5,173 nucleotides of DNA from Bacteriovoracaceae bacterium (GTDB lineage Bacteria > Bdellovibrionota > Bacteriovoracia > Bacteriovoracales > Bacteriovoracaceae). The stretch is taken from the NCBI GenBank assembly GCA_947448095.1, contig CANFNN010000221.1, positions 1 to 5,173 on the forward strand, given 5' to 3'. Positions 1 through 5,173 of the stretch are shown piece by piece (within the stretch, counting starts at the first letter, position 1; the number at the start of each line of letters is the position of its first letter). Both the position numbers and the translations under genes were made by a program. Below the pieces are notes generated by a model. The model ran no database searches. It saw only the letters and a program-made list of their open reading frames with translations, and was not told where the DNA came from.

Positions 1-4
1 ACCC

Positions 5-44
5 AAAAAGCCTCTTACTAATACGCGACTAGTGAGAGGTTTTT
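5..44. terminator. Bidirectional intrinsic terminator
   Basis: The arms at 11-20 and 30-39 form a 10-bp stem (one G-T wobble) around a 9-base loop. The stem can be lengthened by the A run at 6-9 pairing with the T run at 41-44. On the + strand the stem is followed by TTTTTATTTT, so it would end an unseen rightward gene to the left of the window. On the - strand the stem is followed by CTTTTT, so it could also stop leftward transcripts that run through the 134-619 gene, including that of lolA. The call rests on fold and T tract only. Confidence 0.85.
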
Positions 45-61
45 ATTTTCCTCCCTATAAC
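32..61 (+). promoter_or_regulatory. Possible sigma-70-type promoter for the exported-protein gene
   Basis: TATAAC at 56-61 matches five of six bases of a -10 box. The only -35 candidate at a usable distance is GTGAGA at 32-37 (18-base spacer, four of six matches), which lies inside the right arm of the terminator. Transcription would start near 67-70, giving a leader of roughly 65 bases. The weak -35 makes this a tentative call. It is favoured because a promoter is needed between the terminator and the gene and this is the best -10 seen there. Confidence 0.35.
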
Positions 62-106
62 TATTTCAAAGATTCATCACCTGATCCAACTTTCCACTAC
101 CATTAC

Positions 107-131
107 TTCATCCACCCTTACTAAGGATGAA
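107..131 (+). promoter_or_regulatory. Ribosome binding site enclosed in a hairpin
   Basis: The Shine-Dalgarno sequence AAGGA (123-127) sits 6 bases before the ATG at 134 and fixes that start. TTCATCC at 107-113 is the exact reverse complement of GGATGAA at 125-131. This gives a 7-bp stem with an 11-base loop, with the GGA of the Shine-Dalgarno in the stem. A smaller alternative, CCTT 116-119 with AAGG 123-126, covers it in a different way. Such a fold could lower or control translation. Whether it forms in the cell cannot be told from sequence. Confidence 0.5.
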
Positions 132-133
132 AA

Positions 134-619
134 ATGAAAGCATTGCTAATCTCATCATTACTTCTGCTCTCGGCAACAACTTTTGCCCAGGAAATCTTCT
201 CGATTAAAAAAAGTTTGAACCCTAAAAATATTCTTCACTTTAAGGCCGTAGTGGAATCCTGCAAACTTAAGTCCCCATCTGTCAGCACCTACTGGACGAT
301 GGGAGAAGATGATGGCCACGTGGAAAGCTTGGCCTCCAAGGAGCTGCCTTACTTTGCACCCAAAATAAGTTATGCCAAAGAAAATGAAGCCGATTTTTCA
401 TTCGGAGCAATTGAGAAAATGGGAGCAAAGATCCCCAATAAAACTATCAGTATCCGTTTAGAAAACTGTAAGCCTAAAGCCTTCTTAGAAATTAAAGGCC
501 AAGAAGTTCAATTGACGGAAATTTATGTGAGTGTGAATTTATTTATGTCAGTGAAATATATGACTATCACTGGTTTGGCCCCAAATGGAGCCAAGGTCAA
601 TCATAGAATTGAAAACTAA
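134..619 (+). CDS. Small exported protein, DUF4833-like
   Basis: This encodes a 161-residue protein of unknown function, probably periplasmic. Residues 1-18 form a typical Sec signal peptide: Lys2, a hydrophobic core rich in Leu and Ser, and a likely signal peptidase I cut after TFA (Ala18). There is no lipobox cysteine. The mature part (about 143 residues) has no transmembrane segment. The pattern of an N-terminal strand (FSIKKSLNPKNIL), a central YWTMGEDDG block near residues 53-61 and a C-terminal strand-rich block (PKAFLEI, residues 114-120, then IYVSV, 130-134) resembles DUF4833 proteins as I recall them, so that family is tentative. Only two cysteines occur, Cys43 and Cys112, so a periplasmic disulfide is possible. 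The start is supported by AAGGA 6 bases upstream. The gene stands alone on this strand, behind a terminator, and its stop overlaps the stop of the opposing lolA gene by 4 bases. It is surely coding; its function is not known. Confidence 0.85.
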   Translation: MKALLISSLLLLSATTFAQEIFSIKKSLNPKNILHFKAVVESCKLKSPSVSTYWTMGEDDGHVESLASKELPYFAPKISYAKENEADFSFGAIEKMGAKIPNKTISIRLENCKPKAFLEIKGQEVQLTEIYVSVNLFMSVKYMTITGLAPNGAKVNHRIEN

Positions 620-1227
620 CCGTTAATCACTTTTGTTTTTGCCGGCGCAGTAAATTCAAAATGCTTCGCCGGAAATGACGTTTCTTCTTTGAGTTCTAAA
701 AATTTCAGATTCACTTTTCTTCCGTCAGCGTAAACAAGTGTCATCTTTTCAAAATCACTCATTTTCTCTACCAGCTTCGCTTCTTTAACCGCATGAAAGG
801 TTACTTCTTTAAGAGTGAGTTCTTTTTGAACAGTTTTCACAAACGTTAAAACCAAATCTTTCCCTTCGTACTTATAAGTAAAGAGTTTTGAGCCCTCTAA
901 ACCGTTACGAATCGAATCAAGAAATTTTGTCAGTGGCAACTTGGTTGATTTCTGAATCGTCACCTGACCCTGTTCTCCCTCAACAAAAGGAGGAACGTAG
1001 TACCAACTCTTTTGCGGATTACTGACAAAAGTGGAGGCATTAGGAGAAGTTATTTCAAAACGAATATTTCCTGGAAACTTATAATCAATTTTCCCGAAAC
1101 TTTTTTTCTCTTTTCCAGTCGCCATCGAAAGAATGCTCTCTTCAAAATTTGCCGAGAAAGAACTAGGTACAAAACTTTTAGCAAAGGAAGCGCTTGAGGC
1201 CAATAAGAGGAGAATAAGAATTTTCAT
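616..1227 (-). CDS. lolA: Outer-membrane lipoprotein carrier protein LolA
   Basis: This is a periplasmic chaperone that, in the known Lol pathway, takes lipoproteins from the LolCDE ABC transporter at the inner membrane and carries them to the outer membrane. The 203-residue length is normal for the family. Residues 1-16 are a Sec signal peptide with a likely cut after SFA (Ala16) and no lipobox. The mature N-terminus carries the family pattern: FSANFEE (24-30), then GKIDYKFPGNIRFE (45-58) with the P-G-x-I-R-F core, then VSNPQKSWYYVPP (68-80) with its Trp. Arg56 lies where the family has a conserved, functionally important Arg. The rest alternates short strands, as expected for the half-barrel. 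AGGAA at 1232-1236 precedes the ATG and supports the start. The gene follows smc on the same strand, but a strong terminator ends only about 14 bases before its start codon. The TAG stop overlaps the stop of the opposing gene. No LolB or LolCDE gene is in view. A LolA paralogue with a different cargo cannot be excluded. Confidence 0.88.
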   Translation of the reverse strand: MKILILLLLASSASFAKSFVPSSFSANFEESILSMATGKEKKSFGKIDYKFPGNIRFEITSPNASTFVSNPQKSWYYVPPFVEGEQGQVTIQKSTKLPLTKFLDSIRNGLEGSKLFTYKYEGKDLVLTFVKTVQKELTLKEVTFHAVKEAKLVEKMSDFEKMTLVYADGRKVNLKFLELKEETSFPAKHFEFTAPAKTKVING

Positions 1228-1231
1228 GGAT

Positions 1232-1236
1232 TTCCT
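1232..1236 (-). promoter_or_regulatory. Ribosome binding site of lolA
   Basis: On the - strand AGGAA lies 4 bases before the ATG at 1227 and only about 5 bases after the T run of the smc terminator. It therefore decides the lolA start. It also shows that any lolA mRNA starting upstream must cross the terminator hairpin. Confidence 0.7.
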
Positions 1237-1241
1237 AGATT

Positions 1242-1284
1242 AAAAAAGGGGGAAGACTTCCTCTTTCTGAAGTTATCTTCCCCC
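1242..1284 (-). terminator. Intrinsic terminator downstream of smc
   Basis: The arms 1248-1256 and 1276-1284 make a perfect 9-bp stem with five G-C pairs at its base. After a 3-base bulge (1273-1275) four more pairs follow (1257-1260 with 1269-1272) and close on an 8-base loop. On the - strand the stem is followed by six T (1242-1247). It begins 11 bases after the smc stop codon. Read on the + strand it has no T tract after it, so it acts leftward only. The fold is one of the clearest signals in the window. Confidence 0.9.
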
Positions 1285-1295
1285 GCCACAAACCA

Positions 1296-4200
1296 CTAGT
1301 GAAGCTGAACAGAGACGGCCTTGGATACACCTGGCTCTTGCATGGTTACTCCATACAAGGTGTCATTAAGCTCCATGGTCTTTTTATTATGGGTAATTAA
1401 AATGAATTGAGATTCAGAACTCATTTCTCTCAAGAGTTCATTGAATCTTCCTACGTTAGCATCATCTAGAGGAGCATCAACCTCATCGAGTAAACAAAAC
1501 GGAGACGGCTTCACAAGAAAGATTGAGAAAATGAGCGACACTGCAGTCATGGCTTTTTCACCACCAGACATCAATGTAATCGAAGTCATTTTCTTACCAG
1601 GAGGTTTCGCTACAATATCGACACCGCACTCTATCGAATCAAGGTCACCAATAATTTCAAGTCTCGCTTCCCCACCACCGAAAATGATTGGGAATACTTT
1701 TGAGAATCTTTCATTTACGTCAGCAAAAGCTTCCTTGAAGCGCTCTTTCGATTTTTCATCAATATGAGCAATCGCTGTCTCAAGGTCAGTAAGAGATTTC
1801 TTCAGCTCTTCTTCTTGAGTCTTAAGGAAATCATGGCGAAGTTTTTGACGATCATAATCTTCAATCGCAGCCCAGTTAATTTCTCCTAAGCGGTTAAACT
1901 CAGTTCTATAATCCTTGTATTTTTCTTTCGCTTCTTTAATCTGACCAGGGAAGCGTTTTTCAAATTCATAAGGCTGGATTTCAATCGCTTTAGGACCATC
2001 TTCTGTTTCCATCATATACATCGCTGAGAGATCTTTCAGCTCTGTGACTTTGTCAGAAACGACATCAAGATGCTTCATAATGACCGCTCTTAGGTCAATT
2101 TTGTATCGCTCAAAAACGTCTTTCGCTAAGAGTTCTTCTTCCTGAATCATTTGATTCGTCTTGAGCTCTAGCTCTACATTTTCTTTTTCAATTTTATTGA
2201 TGCGAGAATTGATTTCTTTCAATTCAGTTTCTTTTTCCTGCATCGAAAGAAGAACTTGGGCGATCTGATCTTTTAACAAATCAAGAAACGTTTCTTTATC
2301 TGAAAGAACTTCGGCCATGTCACAGTTTGAAGCTTCAACACTTTCCACTTCCGTCTGAGCATTTTCAATTTCAGACTGATAAGTTTCAAGCAGCTCAATA
2401 TTAGTCTGTTGTTTTTCTTTGTAGCGCTCAATTTGAGAATTCACGTCTTCAACTTGAGACTTAAGAGAAGTGAGCTGCTGCTGGTAGCTTTGAGCTTTAA
2501 CTTTGAGCTCCATCATATCATCACGTTCATTCTCAAAAGTGATTTTGAGTTCATGAAAACGAGATTCAAGATCTGCCACATCAAGAGCGAGGACTTTGAC
2601 TTCACTCTCTAAAAGTTCTTTGGCATTTAATAAAGTTTCGTCTGATTCCTGAAGATCCAAACGAGATTTAGAAGTTTCTTGTTTGCGGCCAATGAGTACT
2701 TGTAAACGAGACGAGTTCGATGACTGGTTCGCTTCCTTAGACTCAAGGGCAGCTTTTGTGCCAACATAAACGGTGTTGATTTCATTAAACTCTTTCAGAG
2801 TTGATTCAAGACTTACGCGTTTATCAGCTAATTTTGTTTCAATTTCTTTTAAGTTCGCTTCCAAGGCTGCAAGTTCAGCTTGTTTTGCTTCCAGCTCAAC
2901 ACCCATTTCTTGAATGAGGTTGTTCCGTTGCACGATCCCTTGAGCTTCTGAAGCCGAGTCCTGACGAACACCATAGAGAACAGAGTTGCCCACTTTCTTA
3001 ATTAGGACTTTTCCGTCTTTAGAAACGAGACCTTTAAATTGAATATCTGGGTTAATTTTAGAGGCCAGTTCAGCCGTTAAATTTTCAACTACAAAAAAAC
3101 CGTTAAGGATTTTTGAAAGCTTGTCAGAATAGTCTGTATTATTAATACGCACAATTTCCGACAGGGCCTTCATTCCCTGACAGCCTTGAGTCTCAAGGCG
3201 GCCAACTGATTCATTAGAAATCATAGAATCTTGAGGCCATAACATATCAACCGTAGCACCAAAATCCGTCATGTAGTTAGCAAAGGCGTCTTTATTGGCC
3301 GTGGCCAATACTGCGTCCAAAGATTCACCAATCAATTGCTCAACAGCAACTGCGTACTCAGGATCACATTCAATCAACTTACCAAGTACTTCAATCGTAC
3401 CGTCGGCCACTTTCTGAACCAGTTTAACGGCTCCCGCACGATGACCTTCAGCTGAGTTATTGATCTCAATTAAAGAGTTACGCTTAGATTCAAGTTGGAT
3501 CACGCTACGTGAGAGTTCGCGAAACAAAACTTCATTCGATCTAAGACCCAAATTCAGACTCTCGACTTCATCCTTGAGAGCAGGCAGAAGAGTTTGTAAT
3601 TCTTCTACCTTCGCCTGAGAAGACTTCACTTTCGCGCGGTCTCTCATTAAGTCATCCGTGAAATTCGACGTACTCTTTTCTAATGTTTCTATTTCTGAAG
3701 TAAAATCTTGAAGTAAACGAGCATATTCTTCTAATTTTGAAGAATTTTTGAAAGCTTCATTATCTAGAGTCAGAAATTTTTCTTTCGAAGTATTAAGAGT
3801 GCGACGTTTTTCGTGCAACTCTTCTTCTAAATCAAACATCTGAGCTTTAAGAAGCTCCACTTTTTCTTCCAGTGAAGAAAAGTCCATTTGCTCATAGTTA
3901 TTAGACTCAAGCTCTTCAAGTTGACTCTTGAGTGCTTCAAGGCGCTCAGTGCGCTTCTCCATATCGATATTGAGCTCTTCGTTTTCACGAGTCGCACGGT
4001 CGATATGCTTATCTTTTTCAATTAATGATTTCTTAAGGTGTTTGACTTTTTCTTCAGAAGCCGCAAGTTCTCTTGAGTGCTCATTATAATCATCTTGAGC
4101 AGCATCAATTTTATCGATCATGTCCACTTTTTGAATTTTTTCATCTTCTAAAAGGAGATCGATCTGAGACTTTCTAAGGCTTAAGTTTTCATGCTCATTT

Positions 4201-4973
4201 TTACGCGTTTCAAGCATGCTATTGGCATTCACATAATCCTGAATGTAGTCGTGCATGCGGTGAGATTCAACAATCAGCTCATACTTACGAATGCGGTCTC
4301 TAAGTGTTTTCGCTTTTTCCGCTTTCTCCGCTTGAAGCTCTAGCTTCTTGAGGTTTTTATAAATCTCATTTTGCAGATCTTCTAAACGAGTCAAGTTAGA
4401 CTGGGTATTTTCAATTTTCTTAAGTGATTCACGTTTTCTGAGCTTGAATTTTGTAATTCCTGCTACTTCTTCGATCATCACACGACGCTCTTCAGGTTTA
4501 GCATTAACGAGTTTGTTAATTTCCCCTTGAGCAATAATGGAATATGACTTCGCTCCGGCACCAGTGTCCATGAACACTTCATGAATATCTTTCAGACGAG
4601 CTGGCTCGTTATTAATGCGGTATTCAGTTTCACCATTGCGGTAAAGTTTACGAGTCAAATGGATTTCGGCCGGCTTAGCGACTGTTCCATTGATGTGAAT
4701 ATGCTTTCCGTTAACGTTGTCTAAAACCAGCGTGACTTCAGCAAAAGAAGCAGGTGTATATTTGCTTGATCCTGCAAAGATTAGGTCTTTCATGCTCGTT
4801 CCGCGAAGATGCTTCGCTGATTGCTCGCCCATGACCCAAAAAAGTGCATCAACAATATTGGATTTTCCGCAACCGTTAGGTCCGACGATCCCTGTAATGC
4901 CTTCGTCAAAAATGATAGTGGTTTTGTCTTTGAAGGATTTAAATCCCTGAATGATGAGCCTGTTCAGTCTCAT
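1296..4973 (-). CDS. smc: Chromosome condensation and segregation ATPase SMC
   Basis: This encodes the SMC subunit of bacterial condensin. In known systems it dimerises, binds the kleisin ScpA with ScpB, and extrudes or aligns DNA loops to compact and separate chromosomes. The 1225 residues are slightly more than the usual 1150-1200. The order is: N-terminal head 1-165 with Walker A GPNGCGKS (31-38), Q-loop Gln51 and R-loop Arg57; coiled coil about 170-505; hinge about 510-685; returning coiled coil about 685-1080; and C-terminal head with signature TLMSGGEK (1133-1140), Walker B CLLDE (1160-1164, catalytic Glu1164), D-loop DAPLDD (1166-1171) and switch His1195. All ATPase residues are present, so the protein should be active. 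The signature has Met1135 where Leu is usual. A proline-containing, non-heptad stretch (about 985-1010) interrupts the returning coil. The start is fixed by the conserved N-terminus (MRLNRLIIQGFKSF) and by GAGAGG at 4978-4983, 4 bases upstream. No scpA or scpB lies in the window. RecN or Rad50 are excluded by length, the SMC-type hinge and the head motifs. Confidence 0.98.
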   Translation of the reverse strand: MRLNRLIIQGFKSFKDKTTIIFDEGITGIVGPNGCGKSNIVDALFWVMGEQSAKHLRGTSMKDLIFAGSSKYTPASFAEVTLVLDNVNGKHIHINGTVAKPAEIHLTRKLYRNGETEYRINNEPARLKDIHEVFMDTGAGAKSYSIIAQGEINKLVNAKPEERRVMIEEVAGITKFKLRKRESLKKIENTQSNLTRLEDLQNEIYKNLKKLELQAEKAEKAKTLRDRIRKYELIVESHRMHDYIQDYVNANSMLETRKNEHENLSLRKSQIDLLLEDEKIQKVDMIDKIDAAQDDYNEHSRELAASEEKVKHLKKSLIEKDKHIDRATRENEELNIDMEKRTERLEALKSQLEELESNNYEQMDFSSLEEKVELLKAQMFDLEEELHEKRRTLNTSKEKFLTLDNEAFKNSSKLEEYARLLQDFTSEIETLEKSTSNFTDDLMRDRAKVKSSQAKVEELQTLLPALKDEVESLNLGLRSNEVLFRELSRSVIQLESKRNSLIEINNSAEGHRAGAVKLVQKVADGTIEVLGKLIECDPEYAVAVEQLIGESLDAVLATANKDAFANYMTDFGATVDMLWPQDSMISNESVGRLETQGCQGMKALSEIVRINNTDYSDKLSKILNGFFVVENLTAELASKINPDIQFKGLVSKDGKVLIKKVGNSVLYGVRQDSASEAQGIVQRNNLIQEMGVELEAKQAELAALEANLKEIETKLADKRVSLESTLKEFNEINTVYVGTKAALESKEANQSSNSSRLQVLIGRKQETSKSRLDLQESDETLLNAKELLESEVKVLALDVADLESRFHELKITFENERDDMMELKVKAQSYQQQLTSLKSQVEDVNSQIERYKEKQQTNIELLETYQSEIENAQTEVESVEASNCDMAEVLSDKETFLDLLKDQIAQVLLSMQEKETELKEINSRINKIEKENVELELKTNQMIQEEELLAKDVFERYKIDLRAVIMKHLDVVSDKVTELKDLSAMYMMETEDGPKAIEIQPYEFEKRFPGQIKEAKEKYKDYRTEFNRLGEINWAAIEDYDRQKLRHDFLKTQEEELKKSLTDLETAIAHIDEKSKERFKEAFADVNERFSKVFPIIFGGGEARLEIIGDLDSIECGVDIVAKPPGKKMTSITLMSGGEKAMTAVSLIFSIFLVKPSPFCLLDEVDAPLDDANVGRFNELLREMSSESQFILITHNKKTMELNDTLYGVTMQEPGVSKAVSVQLH

Positions 4974-5042
4974 AGTGCCTCTCGTCTAGTGTTTGTGTGT
5001 GACCATCAACTCTTAAAAAAACTTCCGCATCTTGCATTCGTT
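4974..5042 (-). promoter_or_regulatory. Leader between the upstream ORF and smc
   Basis: This 69-base spacer holds the smc Shine-Dalgarno GAGAGG (4978-4983, 4 bases before ATG, a short spacing), a CA-rich stretch at about 4988-5002 and a run of seven T on the - strand (5015-5021). No stable hairpin precedes the T run, so it is not a convincing terminator. No good promoter pair was found inside the spacer. smc is probably transcribed from a promoter within or before the upstream ORF. Confidence 0.4.
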
Positions 5043-5171
5043 TTAGTCAGATAAATTTGATGATGGGTTATATTCCCCAAACATTCTGGGCCTGTCTATA
5101 GTTTTCGCTCTTACTGATTCTTGCAAAGGAGTCAATGACTCAACGCTTGATTTAGGTTGGAGAGCTTGTGT
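5043..5171 (-). CDS. Probable C-terminal end of an upstream leftward gene (partial)
   Basis: A frame open from the right edge gives 42 residues and ends at a TAA (5043-5045). The other two leftward frames close within about 42 bases of the edge. The peptide is hydrophilic, rich in Ser, Pro and charged residues, with RPRMFGEYNP near its end, as in a disordered protein tail. I recognise no family. It would lie 69 bases upstream of smc on the same strand, so the two could share a transcript; no convincing terminator is seen between them. An open run of 42 codons arises by chance about one time in eight with even base use, so this is a fair but unproven call. Confidence 0.4.
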   Translation of the reverse strand, partial: TQALQPKSSVESLTPLQESVRAKTIDRPRMFGEYNPSSNLSD

Positions 5172-5173
5172 GC

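Noticed and set aside
642..672. Inverted repeat CCGGCG / CGCCGG near the convergent stops, considered as a terminator
   Set aside because: The stem is only 6 bp with a 19-base loop, neither strand has a T run after it, and it lies inside the lolA coding sequence, where the bases are explained by the protein.
1071..1100. Hairpin plus T run on the + strand inside lolA, considered as terminator for the 134-619 gene
   Set aside because: The GGAAA/TTTCC stem is only 5 bp and several bases separate it from the T run, which encodes lysines of LolA on the other strand.
3827..4021. Leftward 64-codon frame inside smc in another reading frame
   Set aside because: It is a frame-shifted shadow of the SMC coiled coil; the smc frame itself is unbroken from start to stop.
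5015..5040. T run before smc on the - strand, considered as terminator of the upstream ORF
   Set aside because: The preceding bases give only a 3-bp stem, so no stable hairpin supports it.
4821..5054. Rightward 77-codon frame overlapping the start of smc, and similar frames at 1012-1197, 1441-1767, 2409-2612 and 4717-4950
   Set aside because: They lie opposite strongly conserved smc or lolA coding sequence, show no family features, and their composition follows from the genes on the other strand.
5067..5098. Possible smc promoter on the - strand: TATAAC (5067-5072) with TAGACA (5093-5098)
   Set aside because: Each box matches five of six consensus bases, but the 20-base spacer is too long for a normal sigma-70 promoter and the site lies inside the likely upstream coding tail.
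5126..5157. AAGGAG followed by ATG on the + strand near the right edge
   Set aside because: The spacing is only 3 bases and the frame stops after six codons.

Overview
The window is AT-rich chromosomal DNA from a Gram-negative bacterium. It holds a complete smc chromosome-condensation gene, a complete periplasmic lipoprotein-carrier (LolA-type) gene and a small exported protein. LolA and Sec-type signal peptides imply an outer membrane. The AT-richness, the SMC sequence style and the DUF4833-like exported protein would fit a delta-proteobacterium-like predator of the Bdellovibrionota (Bacteriovorax/Peredibacter type). That placement is inference from general familiarity and was not tested.

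Layout, left to right: a bidirectional intrinsic terminator (5-44) closes an unseen gene to the left. A G-poor leader follows, with a possible promoter and a hairpin over the ribosome binding site, and leads into a rightward gene for a 161-residue exported protein (134-619). A leftward lolA-like gene (616-1227) meets it tail to tail with a 4-base overlap. A strong leftward terminator (1242-1284) lies between lolA and the large leftward smc gene (1296-4973). To the right of smc, about 69 bases of spacer separate it from an open reading frame that enters from the right edge (5043-5171) and is probably the C-terminal end of a further leftward gene.

The leftward genes (upstream ORF, smc, lolA) are collinear, but the terminator between smc and lolA argues against simple co-expression. 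SMC acts in the cytoplasm on chromosome folding and segregation; LolA acts in the periplasm on lipoprotein transport. No functional link between them is visible, so their adjacency looks like chromosomal happenstance or lineage-specific synteny. No mobile element, CRISPR array, tRNA, rRNA or defence gene was seen. This is mostly a housekeeping region, and its more interesting points are regulatory: the covered ribosome binding site, the terminator just before lolA, and the convergent overlap without a local terminator.
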